From Nonomuraea sp. NEAU-A123 (GTDB lineage Bacteria > Actinomycetota > Actinomycetes > Streptosporangiales > Streptosporangiaceae): a DNA stretch of 64,000 nucleotides. Shown in pieces: positions 1 to 7,747 of this stretch. Position 1 is the first letter of the stretch; every line of letters starts with the position of its first letter. The notes below the pieces were generated by a model. The model was not told the origin of the DNA and did not search any database. It saw nothing but the letters and a program-made list of their open reading frames with translations. Location: contig NZ_JAHFZZ010000025.1 of the NCBI RefSeq assembly GCF_018603905.1, forward strand, positions 62,001-126,000. The letters are read 5' to 3'. The position numbers and the translations under genes were made by a program.

Positions 1-147
1 ATGCTGCGGGCCTGTGCTGCGCCCACGCTCCATGTCCGACAGAGTCCGGGCGCTGACTCCGGATGCCTCGGCGAGCTGTTCCAGAGTCAGACGCGCCGCT
101 TGCCGATGCTGACGCAGCAACTCCGCGAAGCTGGGCGGGGTAGAGAT
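1..147 (-). CDS. XRE-family regulator, N-terminal part, cut by window edge
   Basis: Only the first 49 codons are in the window. They encode a helix-turn-helix of the XRE type: a FAELLRQHR opening, then LTLEQLAEASGVSARTLSDM as the HTH core, then ERGR. This arrangement is typical of actinobacterial XRE regulators with large C-terminal ATPase or ligand domains, but the C-terminus lies outside the window. The start is odd. A strong AGGAGG Shine-Dalgarno is followed after 8 bases by ATC, exactly where relatives would have ATG-TCT-ACC. No ATG, GTG or TTG lies in frame nearby upstream. Either ATC initiates, or the start codon is mutated. Confidence 0.7.
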   Translation of the reverse strand, partial: MSTPPSFAELLRQHRQAARLTLEQLAEASGVSARTLSDMERGRSTGPQH

Positions 148-230
148 GGGTCGCTCCTCCTCATGACCGGCTGAAGGCAGCTCCGAGCTTACGGTCCAAC
201 GCTGCCCAGCCCAAGGGCCGCGAAGTGCCC

Positions 231-800
231 TTACTGGTCGCGCGTCAGGTATTGCCATTTGGTCATGCGGTGCCGCAGGTCGAGGGTGTCGGCGTTGGCG
301 GAGAAGGTGCCGTCGCCACGATGATGGAACTCGCCCGCTCCTCGTTTGCCGGCATCGAACCAGGCGCGCTCGCCGCGGAGAATCCACAGGTTGTAGTCGT
401 CGACGAGCCTGTCATCGGCCACGGTGCATTCGATGTTGGCGAAGCACTCCTGGACGAGAGGCGCCCGAGCGACAGCCGCAGGTGCGGGAGTGAAGCCGAA
501 CTTGTCCCATTTGTCGACGTCGCGGCCGGAGATGTTGCCGACGTCGGTGACCTGTTCGGCCAGGTCGATGGAGGGGATGGCGATGACGCACTCGCCGGTG
601 GCGCGCAGCGCGTCGTAGCTGTGGTCCCACGGGCCGAGAATCAGCCCGATGAGGGCCCCGTGCGCGATCGGCATGTTGAAACCGTTGGTCATCAGGTTGG
701 CGCGCTCGCCGTCGAAGGTGGACACCATGATGACCGGCCCGGGCTCGATCAGCCGGTGCACGAGGTCCAGCGGGTATTCGGAGAATCCTGTGGGGCTCAT
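231..800 (-). CDS. Flavin reductase family protein (FMN-binding split barrel)
   Basis: The 189-residue protein matches the DIM6/NTAB flavin-reductase family in length and pattern. It opens with the beta strand PGPVIMVSTFDGERANLMTN, where the FMN phosphate-binding segment lies, followed by GPWDHSYDALRATGECVIAIP and the conserved GNISGRDVDKWDKFG stretch. Members reduce flavin with NAD(P)H or act as flavin-dependent reductases of small molecules in the cytosol. It sits 77 bases downstream of an SDR gene on the same strand and may be co-transcribed with it. The substrate cannot be inferred. The start at 800 has a GGAAAGG-type ribosome site. Confidence 0.85.
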   Translation of the reverse strand: MSPTGFSEYPLDLVHRLIEPGPVIMVSTFDGERANLMTNGFNMPIAHGALIGLILGPWDHSYDALRATGECVIAIPSIDLAEQVTDVGNISGRDVDKWDKFGFTPAPAAVARAPLVQECFANIECTVADDRLVDDYNLWILRGERAWFDAGKRGAGEFHHRGDGTFSANADTLDLRHRMTKWQYLTRDQ

Positions 801-877
801 GTCGGGCCTTTCCTTGTGCGCGAGTGGGGGCCGATGGCTGGTCGGTGCTCAGCCATCGGCCCCCCTTCCCAGGGCTG

Positions 878-1654
878 CTAGATGGCCTGGGCGGTGGGCA
901 GGATGGTGATCTCGGTGAGGTTGACGTGGCGGGGCACGGCGGCCATGAAGGCCACGGTCTCGGCGATGTCACTGGACTGCAGGACGTCGACCTGCTCGAT
1001 CAGGTCGGCCATGAGCTTGCTGGCGTCGGGGTCGGTGACGTGGTCGGGCAGTTCGGTGTCGACCATGCCGGGCTCGATGGTGGCCACGCGGATGTTCTTC
1101 GGGCCGAGCTCCACCCGCAGCAGCCTGGTGAGGTGGCTGATGTAGGCCTTCGTACCGGAGTAGATCGAGAACTTCTCCAGGATCCGGGTGGCGGCGATAG
1201 AGGAGGTGGTGATCAGGTCGGCCGGCCTTCCCGCCTCGGCGGCGGTGCTCAGCTGTGGCAGGAAGGCGCCGATGACGTTCATCACGCCGGTGATGTTCAG
1301 GTCGATCTGACGTTGCCAGTCGTCGAGTCGCAGCTCATCGATGGCGGACACCAACTGGACACCGGCGTTGTTGAAGACCAGATCCGCCCGCCCGAGCTGC
1401 TCGGCGACCTGGTCGGCGGCGGCGTGGACGGCTTCGCGGTCGGTGACGTCGACGGGCAGCGCCATGGCGACACCGCCGGCGGCTTGGATGCTGTCGACGA
1501 GTGTGTCGAGCTTGTCCTTGCGCCGGGCCATGACGGCGACCTTGGCGCCAAGCTGGGCCAGGCGCTGCGCGGTGGCGGCGCCGATGCCGCTGGAGGCTCC
1601 GGTGACCACGGCCACGCGGCCGGCGAGCGGAGTGCCGGTGAGCAGAGCAGACAT
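878..1654 (-). CDS. SDR family NAD(P)-dependent oxidoreductase
   Basis: This is a classical short-chain dehydrogenase of 258 residues. The cofactor motif TGASSGIG is at residues 18-25 and NNAG at 95-98. The active-site serine lies in TTSSIAA near residue 150, and the YSGTKAY motif supplies the catalytic Tyr and Lys near 164. Arg residues after beta-2 (MARRKDK) suggest NADP preference. It lies between a flavin reductase gene and a second SDR gene, all on the minus strand. Its 5' flank holds a 14-bp tandem repeat. The substrate is unknown. Confidence 0.9.
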   Translation of the reverse strand: MSALLTGTPLAGRVAVVTGASSGIGAATAQRLAQLGAKVAVMARRKDKLDTLVDSIQAAGGVAMALPVDVTDREAVHAAADQVAEQLGRADLVFNNAGVQLVSAIDELRLDDWQRQIDLNITGVMNVIGAFLPQLSTAAEAGRPADLITTSSIAATRILEKFSIYSGTKAYISHLTRLLRVELGPKNIRVATIEPGMVDTELPDHVTDPDASKLMADLIEQVDVLQSSDIAETVAFMAAVPRHVNLTEITILPTAQAI

Positions 1655-1676
1655 GAGTCGTGCCTTTCTTCTGACA

Positions 1677-1704
1677 ATTGCCTTCGTGGGATTGCCTTCG
1701 TGGG
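1677..1704. repeat. 14-bp tandem direct repeat upstream of SDR
   Basis: The unit ATTGCCTTCGTGGG occurs twice with no spacer, directly 5' of the minus-strand SDR gene that starts at 1654. It could be a regulatory duplication or replication slippage. Confidence 0.6.
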
Positions 1705-1762
1705 ATCGGCGACAGTCGGCAGTGGCGTCTGGCGCCGCAGATGAGCTCAGCTGATGCGCGGG

Positions 1763-2602
1763 TCAGGCGGCGTCGTCGTGCGCGGTGGCCGCCGACTTGT
1801 CCCGCCAGGCGTTCAGGTCGTCGTGGATCTGCTCGAGCTTGACCTGGAGCCGATCGATGGTGTCGGGCCCGAGGTACAGGTGCCGGGGCAGGATGGTCTG
1901 ACCGGTGACCTCGTAGATCAGGGCCGCGCTCTTGACGGGGTCGCCGAGCTGGGTGTGGTTGGCGTCGTCGACCCAGTCGAGGGTGACGTGCGCGGGGGTG
2001 CCGTCGTAGTCGGCGATCCGCTCGCGCGCCAGCGACAGCGAGCTGGCGTCCAGGAAGTCGGTACGCAGTACGCCCGGTTCGACGACCATGGACTGGATGC
2101 CGAACGGCGACATCTCCGCGCCGAGGGCTTCGCTGATCCCGGCGACGGCGAACTTGGAGGCGCTGTACAGGCTGACTCCGGGCTCGCCTTCGAATCCGGA
2201 GCGCGAACCGATGTTGACGATCTTTCCCGAGCCCCGGCGACGCATACCGGGCAGCACGGCCCTGGTCATGTTGATCAGGCCGAACACGTTGAGGTCGAAC
2301 AGGGAGCGGGTCTCGTCGTCGCCGATCTCTTCCAGGGCGCCCAGCAGGCCGCGGCCGGCGTTGTTGACCAGCACGTCGATGCCGCCGAAGCGGTCTGTCG
2401 CGGCCTGGACGGCGGCGGGGATGGCGCCGCTGTCGGTGACGTCCAGGGCGACGGCGAGGACCTGGTCGGAGTTCTGCAGGTCACCGGGCAGCCGGTCAGG
2501 GTTGCGCACGGCGACGACCACGTTGTCGCCGCCCTTGAGCGCGGCTCGGGCGATCTCGGCGCCGAGCCCACGGGAAGCGCCGGTAATGAACCACGTAGTC
2601 AT
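1763..2602 (-). CDS. SDR family oxidoreductase (NmrA-free, classical type)
   Basis: This 279-residue classical SDR begins MTTWFITGASRGLG, so the glycine-rich cofactor motif lies at residues 7-14. NNAGRG follows, then the YSASKF catalytic Tyr/Lys motif. The start at 2602 is chosen because MTTW is the usual N-terminus of this subgroup and an AAGGAAAGAGA ribosome site precedes it. The reading frame stays open upstream to a GTG at 2731, inside a conserved leader shared with the amidohydrolase gene at 4802. The gene faces away from an MmyB-type regulator gene, a common pairing in actinomycetes. Control by that regulator family is inferred. Confidence 0.9.
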   Translation of the reverse strand: MTTWFITGASRGLGAEIARAALKGGDNVVVAVRNPDRLPGDLQNSDQVLAVALDVTDSGAIPAAVQAATDRFGGIDVLVNNAGRGLLGALEEIGDDETRSLFDLNVFGLINMTRAVLPGMRRRGSGKIVNIGSRSGFEGEPGVSLYSASKFAVAGISEALGAEMSPFGIQSMVVEPGVLRTDFLDASSLSLARERIADYDGTPAHVTLDWVDDANHTQLGDPVKSAALIYEVTGQTILPRHLYLGPDTIDRLQVKLEQIHDDLNAWRDKSAATAHDDAA

Positions 2603-2663
2603 GATGTCGTCTCTTTCCTTGGCGTGTCTCTCGTCGAGAGTTCCGGCGGAGTCGGCTCCCGTC

Positions 2664-2742
2664 GCTGACAGATCCGAGTCTGTGCAGCTCACGGGCGGGG
2701 ATGAAGGCCGGGACTTTCCTGGGAGGAACACACCTAGGAAGG
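2664..2742 (-). promoter_or_regulatory. Conserved leader/operator, copy 1 (in front of SDR)
   Basis: On the minus strand this block reads CCTAGG, 8 variable bases, CTCCCAGGAAA, then CGGCCTTC, and ends with ACAGACTCGGATCTGTCAG. The same blocks with the same spacing between the first two occur on the plus strand at 4683-4767. ACAGA-N6-TCTGT is an inverted repeat, and TTCCT-CCC-AGGAA is another in this copy. It is probably promoter plus regulator-binding DNA. Confidence 0.65.
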
Positions 2743-2831
2743 GAACGTCGGGTGAAGGCCGGGCTCGAACCGGAGGCGGTACGAGCTGGGCGTGCTTGGG
2801 CCACCTCTCTGACGCGGTGCGGTGGGAGCAG

Positions 2832-3683
2832 TCAGATGGCGTCGTTGTGGTGCAGCGTCCTCGCCGTCACCCGCGCGGCTGAGGCGCGCAGTTGCTCGAA
2901 CGCGGCCGCGGTCGCCGAGGCGGGCTGGGCCTGGTAGACGACGAGTTGCTGGTGCGGGGCGCCGTTGACGGTGAAGGCGGAGAACTGGATGTGCAGGTCG
3001 CCCACGCGGGGGTGCCGCAGGTGCTTGCCCTCCTGCGTCTTCGACTTCACCTCGTGGCGGGCCCACAGCTCGGCGAACGCGGGGCTGGCCGAGCAGAGCT
3101 CGTCGACGACCTGATTGACGCGCGCGGACTCCGGGTCGTGGCCGAAGGCGGCCCGCAGCTCGGCGACGCAGGAGTGCGCGGCCCGCTCCCAGTCCCGATA
3201 GAACTCCCGCCCTGCGGGGTCGGTGAACACCATGCGGGCCAGGTTGTCGGTGGCGGCGAACCCTTCGTGCAGGGCGGTGGCCATCGTGTTGGCGGCCAGG
3301 ATGTCCAGAGCGGGGCCCAGCACGAACGCCGGCGAGGTGGGCCAGCTGTCCATCAGCTGCAGCAGTTGCGGGCTGACATGGTCGTCGGCGGCGGCTCGGC
3401 GCTGAACAGGCGGCCGGATCAAGCGGTGAAGGTGCTCGGTGGCCTCCTCGTCCAGGCTCAGGGCGCGCGCCACCGCCTCGACCACCTGCGGCGAAGGGCT
3501 CGACTCCCGGCCCTGCTCGAGCCGCACGTAGTAGTCGCTGCTCATGCCCGCCAGCATCGCCACTTCCTCGCGGCGCAGGCCCTTGACCCGGCGCCGCCCG
3601 TACTCCGGCAGGCCGACGTCCTGCGGTTTGAGAGCCTCGCGACGGGCTCGGAGGAACTCTCCCAATGGCGTGCTTTGCGACAT
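2832..3683 (-). CDS. XRE-family regulator with MmyB-like ligand-binding domain
   Basis: The 283-residue protein has an N-terminal HTH (LGEFLRARREAL, then GLRREEVAMLAGMSSDYYVRLEQGR, residues about 8-60). This is followed by the MmyB-like C-terminal PAS-type region (LMDSWPTSPAFVLGPALDILAANTMA, then MVFTDPAGREFYRDWERAA). Members are cytosolic DNA-binding regulators, often next to SDR genes they control. It is divergent from a second regulator of the same family that starts at 3809. Between the two is a perfect TTTCCTAGGAAA palindrome, and related CCTAGG elements precede the neighbouring SDR and amidohydrolase genes. The ligand is unknown. Confidence 0.9.
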   Translation of the reverse strand: MSQSTPLGEFLRARREALKPQDVGLPEYGRRRVKGLRREEVAMLAGMSSDYYVRLEQGRESSPSPQVVEAVARALSLDEEATEHLHRLIRPPVQRRAAADDHVSPQLLQLMDSWPTSPAFVLGPALDILAANTMATALHEGFAATDNLARMVFTDPAGREFYRDWERAAHSCVAELRAAFGHDPESARVNQVVDELCSASPAFAELWARHEVKSKTQEGKHLRHPRVGDLHIQFSAFTVNGAPHQQLVVYQAQPASATAAAFEQLRASAARVTARTLHHNDAI

Positions 3684-3740
3684 TTCGTCAGGCTAGATGA
3701 CAAATGCCCGATGAGCCATGACATGAATAGGTGGTGGTGG

Positions 3741-3752
3741 TTTCCTAGGAAA
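3741..3752. promoter_or_regulatory. TTTCCTAGGAAA palindrome between divergent regulators
   Basis: A perfect 12-bp palindrome lies between the two divergent MmyB-type regulator genes. Its core CCTAGGAA recurs in the leaders at 2733-2740 and near 4689-4695, so it is a good candidate operator for one or both regulators. Confidence 0.6.
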
Positions 3753-3808
3753 AGTTCGCCCTGGCGGTGGTGATCCCTTTGCCGCCGCTCTCGCCTAGCC
3801 TCGGTGCC

Positions 3809-4651
3809 ATGGACGGTGCCGACATGAGCAACGCCTTGGGGCAGTTCCTACGCCGCCACCGCGCGTTGACACGCCCTGAGCAGGCAGCGGGCCGCCGCCA
3901 GGTGCCCGGGCTACGCCGTGATGAGGTCGCCAGGCTGGCCGGGCTCAGCACCGGCTACTACGCGCGCCTGGAGCAGGGCAGGCAGCGACGCCCCTCGTGG
4001 CAGACGGTGGCCACCCTGGCGCGGGCTCTGCGGCTGGACGAGCCGGCCGCGGCCGAGCTGTACCGGCTGGCCCGTCCGGCCGTCCGCCGCCAGCGCCCGG
4101 CGCGCGTAGAGCGGGTAGCCCCCGAGGTGCTCCGGCTCATGCACGGCTGGACGGACGTCCCCGCCTACGTTCTGGGCTGGTCGCAGAACGTGCTGGCGCG
4201 CAACCCGCTCGCCGGTGCCCTGCACAGCCGGTTCGCCCACGACGACAACATGCTGCGCATGATCTTCCTCGATCCCGCAGGGCGAGAGTTCTTCCGTGAC
4301 TGGAGCGAGACGGCCCGCGCGGCCGTGGCCGACCTGCGCGAGATCGCGCTCAAGGCGCCCGACGAGCGCGGCCTGGCCGAGCTGGTGGGCGAGCTGGCCA
4401 TCAAGAGCCCGCAGTTCCGGCGCTTGTGGGCGGAGCGGAAGTCCGGAGAAACCTTTCGCCGCACGATCCGGCTCTCCCCCCCGGAGGTCAACGATTTGCG
4501 CCTGAGCAGGGCGGTCTTCCTGATCGCCGGCGCGCCCGGCCAGCGCCTGGTCACCTACCAGGCCGAGCCCGGCTCGCCGTCCGCGGACGCGCTGGCCCTC
4601 CTGGCGACCCTGGCCGCGTCGGATCTCGGCGAGCGCGGCCCGTCCGTGTAA
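3809..4651 (+). CDS. XRE-family regulator with MmyB-like ligand-binding domain (second)
   Basis: This protein is about 280 residues and paralogous in layout to the regulator at 2832-3683. The HTH spans LGQFLRRHRAL to GLRRDEVARLAGLSTGYYARLEQGR, then the MmyB-like region has LMHGWTDVPAYVLGWSQNVLARNPLA and MIFLDPAGREFFRDWSE. The start at 3809 (MDGADMSNALGQ) fits family length. ATG 3824 is an alternative, and neither has a strong ribosome site. The amidohydrolase gene follows 150 bases downstream behind the duplicated leader. I infer that this regulator or its divergent sister controls that leader. Confidence 0.88.
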   Translation: MDGADMSNALGQFLRRHRALTRPEQAAGRRQVPGLRRDEVARLAGLSTGYYARLEQGRQRRPSWQTVATLARALRLDEPAAAELYRLARPAVRRQRPARVERVAPEVLRLMHGWTDVPAYVLGWSQNVLARNPLAGALHSRFAHDDNMLRMIFLDPAGREFFRDWSETARAAVADLREIALKAPDERGLAELVGELAIKSPQFRRLWAERKSGETFRRTIRLSPPEVNDLRLSRAVFLIAGAPGQRLVTYQAEPGSPSADALALLATLAASDLGERGPSV

Positions 4652-4682
4652 CTCCAGACGGTCGCACCCGCGCTTTACGCGT

Positions 4683-4767
4683 CTTCCATCCTAGGCATGG
4701 CACTCCCAGGAAATCAGCGGCCTTCTTCGCCCCCGGCGACGTGGACAGACTCGGATCTGTCAGCGGC
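4683..4767 (+). promoter_or_regulatory. Conserved leader/operator, copy 2 (in front of amidohydrolase)
   Basis: This copy matches the element at 2664-2742: TTCC-N-TCCTAGG, 8 variable bases, CTCCCAGGAAA, CGGCCTTC, and a fully conserved ACAGACTCGGATCTGTCAG inverted-repeat block. In both copies a start codon (ATG here, GTG in copy 1) begins one base after CCTAGG and is open in frame into the downstream gene, so a conserved leader peptide is an alternative reading. Confidence 0.65.
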
Positions 4768-4801
4768 GGAACCCCGCCGCAACCCACGGATAGAAGGCCC
4801 C

Positions 4802-6193
4802 ATGAACGCCGACACGACCCTCGACCAGCTACGCCGCCAGGACACCGATCGCGACCGGCGCGTTCTGCTGACCGGCGCCACGATCGTCACCATGGATCCA
4901 GATCTCGGCGTTCTGCCCAAGGGCGATCTGCTCATCCAGGGCAGCACCATCGCCGCCGTCGCCCCTGACCTGCGCACCGCCGGCGCTGCCACGGGCGCGG
5001 TCGTCATCGACGCCACCGGCTCCATCCTGGCCCCCGGCTTCGTCGACACCCACCGGCATGCCTGGGAGGCGCAGCTGCGCAGGATCATGCCCGACGTGAA
5101 CGACCTCGGCGAGTACGTCATGTCCACCCTGTCCGGCATCGCTCCCGCCTATCAGCCGCAGGACATGTACATCGGGACGAAGCTCGCCGCCCTGACCGCC
5201 ATCGACAGCGGCATCACCACGATGCTCGACTTCTCCCACAACTCCCGCACCACCGCCCACTCCGACAGCGCCATCCAGGCCCTGATCGACACCGGCATCC
5301 GAGGTGTGCATGCCTCCATGCGGCCGCACTTCGGAGACTGGGACGGCCAGTGGCCGGCTGACCTGACCCGGCTGCAGGACAAGTACTTCGCCTCCGGCGA
5401 CCAGTTGCTCACGCTGCGCCTGGCCACCCTGGCCACCGATGAGATCGCCGGCCCCGATCTCGCCTACGGGCCCGCGCTCGCCCGCGTCGCCCGCGAGTTC
5501 GGCATCGGCGTCAGCGTTGACGCCGTCTTCGGCATCCCCTCCTCGCGGGCCATTCTGCGCTGGTCGGCCGATGGGCTGCTCGGCCCGGACGTGACGCTCA
5601 TCCACAGCACCGGCTTGACCGCCGACGCCTGGCGGGCCATGGGCGACTCGGGCACCACGGTGTCGCTCGCCCCCACCTCCGACGCGCAGATCGGCCTGGA
5701 GACCGCGGTCCCGGCCGTCGACGAGGCGCTCGCGGCCGGCATCCGCCCCGGGCTGAGCATCGACGTCGAAGTGGCGCTGGCCAGCGACATGTTCACGCAG
5801 ATGCGCGCCTTGCACGCGATCCAGCGGATGCGCGCCGTCAATGCCGCCTACGGCGCCGGCGCCACCCCCGTTCGGATCGGCGTGGCCGACGTCTTGGACT
5901 TCGCGACCCTGCAAGGTGCCAGAACCGTCGGCCTCGGCGACGTCACCGGCTCACTCACCCCCGGCAAGCAGGCCGACGTCCTCATCGTCGGCGCCGAGGA
6001 CCTCAACAACATGCCGCTCAACGACCCGATCGGCACCCTCGTTCTCGGCTCAGACCCGCGCAACATCCAGGCCGTCTTCATCGCGGGCCGAGTGCGCAAG
6101 TGGGCCGGCACCGTCCTCGGCGTCGATCTGGCCGAGCTGGGTCAGGATGTGCGCGAGTCCCGCGACCGCGTCCTGCGCGCCGCCGGTCGCTGA
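4802..6193 (+). CDS. Metal-dependent amidohydrolase family protein
   Basis: The 463-residue protein belongs to the cytosine-deaminase/chlorohydrolase-like amidohydrolases. The N-terminal beta-sandwich (LLTGATIVTMDP, then GDLLIQGSTIAAVAPDL) leads into GFVDTHRHAWEAQLR, which carries the HxH metal-ligand pair. VTLIHSTGLTADAW supplies a further His, and SIDVEVALASDMF occupies the place where the metal-binding Asp is expected. The C-terminal sandwich (GSLTPGKQADVLIVGAEDL) closes the fold. Start 4802 has a GAAGG site. The next gene encodes a protein built from the N- and C-terminal pieces of the same fold. Substrate unknown; hydrolysis or deamination of a ring C-N bond is the family norm. Confidence 0.88.
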   Translation: MNADTTLDQLRRQDTDRDRRVLLTGATIVTMDPDLGVLPKGDLLIQGSTIAAVAPDLRTAGAATGAVVIDATGSILAPGFVDTHRHAWEAQLRRIMPDVNDLGEYVMSTLSGIAPAYQPQDMYIGTKLAALTAIDSGITTMLDFSHNSRTTAHSDSAIQALIDTGIRGVHASMRPHFGDWDGQWPADLTRLQDKYFASGDQLLTLRLATLATDEIAGPDLAYGPALARVAREFGIGVSVDAVFGIPSSRAILRWSADGLLGPDVTLIHSTGLTADAWRAMGDSGTTVSLAPTSDAQIGLETAVPAVDEALAAGIRPGLSIDVEVALASDMFTQMRALHAIQRMRAVNAAYGAGATPVRIGVADVLDFATLQGARTVGLGDVTGSLTPGKQADVLIVGAEDLNNMPLNDPIGTLVLGSDPRNIQAVFIAGRVRKWAGTVLGVDLAELGQDVRESRDRVLRAAGR

Positions 6194-6270
6194 ACGCCCT
6201 TTCCGCCGAGTCGTACGAGCCGCGACCGAGCTCGATCACCTACTCGATCACTGAAAGAAAGTGTCTCGAC

Positions 6271-6960
6271 ATGCGCACTCCGGAACAGCTCAACGTCATC
6301 AACAACGACAACGTTCGCCCCCTCCTGCTGACCGGCGGCACGGTCATCAGCATGAACCCGATGCTGGGTGACTGGGCACAAGCCGACATCCTGATCGGCG
6401 GTCCCACGATCGTCGGTGTCGGCCCCGGCCTGCTCACCGCCGCCGAGGACGACGGGATGATCATCATCGATTGCGCCGGCCGTCTCGTACTGCCCTCCCG
6501 CGCCGACTTCACCGACACCGGCACCACCGGCACGCTGACCCCGGGCAACCGCGCCGACATCGCGGTGATCAGGATCGCCGACCCCGAGAGCGCCCCGGGC
6601 GGCCCGGCCATCGCCCGCGACGGCCATCTGGACGTTCTCCTGCACGACGGGCGCGTGACGGTATGGGACGGACACCCGGCCAGTGACCCCCAGCCCGTCT
6701 CCGAGACCGCGCCGCCTGAGGCCGGCGCCGACCACTCCTACCTCGGCCTGTGGGTGGATGAGAACGACTTCGTCCGCCAGCGGCTCCTGCCCGACGGCCG
6801 CTACGACGAGGCCCGCGGCGACCGCCCCAGCGCCTACCAGGGACGCTACTGGATCAACGGAACCCGTATCGACTATCTCGACGACCTGGGTTTTTGGGCC
6901 TATGGAGAATTCCGGGACGGCGAACTGCACCACGCCGGCTACCGGTTCACCCGCCACTGA
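6271..6960 (+). CDS. Barrel-less amidohydrolase remnant fused to an Atu4866 domain
   Basis: The 229-residue protein has two parts. Residues 1-110 are the N-terminal sandwich of an amidohydrolase (PLLLTGGTVISMNPMLGDWAQ, then IIIDCAGRLVLPS) joined directly to the C-terminal sandwich strand (GTLTPGNRADIAVI), with the whole catalytic barrel missing. Residues about 150-229 (YLGLWVDENDFVRQRLLPDG to GELHHAGYRFTRH) look like an Atu4866-type small beta domain. It lies 77 bases after the complete amidohydrolase gene and has a GAAAGAAAG ribosome site, so it is probably an operon partner. No metal ligands remain, so a binding rather than catalytic role is likely. Confidence 0.75.
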   Translation: MRTPEQLNVINNDNVRPLLLTGGTVISMNPMLGDWAQADILIGGPTIVGVGPGLLTAAEDDGMIIIDCAGRLVLPSRADFTDTGTTGTLTPGNRADIAVIRIADPESAPGGPAIARDGHLDVLLHDGRVTVWDGHPASDPQPVSETAPPEAGADHSYLGLWVDENDFVRQRLLPDGRYDEARGDRPSAYQGRYWINGTRIDYLDDLGFWAYGEFRDGELHHAGYRFTRH

Positions 6961-7109
6961 CAGCCACGACCATGAAGACAATGTTCACCATGCTGACCGC
7001 CGCGTGCTCTACCGGCAGCCGTACCACAGCTGATCTGTCCTGGTGGACCGTGAAAGGATCTGAACACCGGCCCGAGGGGTCGTGGTCAGGCAACCAGACA
7101 GGGGCGCTC

Positions 7110-7658
7110 ATGAAGGTCGTCACGGTGGGTCGGGGCCGCATCGGCGGTGGGCTGGCCGGGATCTGGTCGAAGGCTGGACACGAGGTCATCACCCTGGGCC
7201 GTGACGGCGGTGACGGATCGGCGGCCGACGTGGTCCTGATCGCCGTGCCCGGGTCGGCGATCGCGGCGGCGCTGGCGAACGTGACCGGCATCGCCGGCAA
7301 GGTGACCATCGACGCGACCAACGCCTACGGACAACGCTCCGCCCCGTTCGCATCCCAGGCGCACGAGATCAAGTCCATCATCGGTGGGCCGACCGCCAAG
7401 AGCTTCAACACCAACTGGGCGGTGATCTACGACCAGATCGGACAGCAGCGGGTCCGCCCGAGCAACCTCTTCGCAGCCGACCCGGACGCTCGGCAGGTCA
7501 CCGAGCAACTCATCGTCGACGCCGGCTTCGACCCCGTCTATGTCGGGGACTTGGAGCACGCCCGCATGCTGGAAGACCACCTTCCGCTCATCCAAGCCGT
7601 CGCCTCCGCCGGGCTCGGACCCTTCTTCTACCGCATGGCCGGCCCCGGACAACTCTGA
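7110..7658 (+). CDS. NADP-dependent F420-reductase-like oxidoreductase
   Basis: The 182-residue protein starts MKVVTVGRGRIGGGLAGIW, a Rossmann cofactor loop related to GxGxxG, and continues with AADVVLIAVPGSAIAAAL and KVTIDATNAYG, features of the NADPH-dependent F420 reductase/NAD(P)-binding family. It then has PTAKSFNTNWAVIYDQI and the YVGDLEHARMLEDH segment. Members transfer hydride between NADP and F420 or a related acceptor in the cytosol. The frame is open upstream, but 7110 is chosen because the Rossmann strand begins there. It follows the amidohydrolase pair on the same strand after a 149-base gap. Confidence 0.8.
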   Translation: MKVVTVGRGRIGGGLAGIWSKAGHEVITLGRDGGDGSAADVVLIAVPGSAIAAALANVTGIAGKVTIDATNAYGQRSAPFASQAHEIKSIIGGPTAKSFNTNWAVIYDQIGQQRVRPSNLFAADPDARQVTEQLIVDAGFDPVYVGDLEHARMLEDHLPLIQAVASAGLGPFFYRMAGPGQL

Positions 7659-7747
7659 TCAACATCGACATCCGGGGTGCGCCCGCGCCTTACTCCCCCT
7701 CCAGTAGTCGGAATGGGCGGGTGGCCATCCGGCTACTGTTGCTCCGC

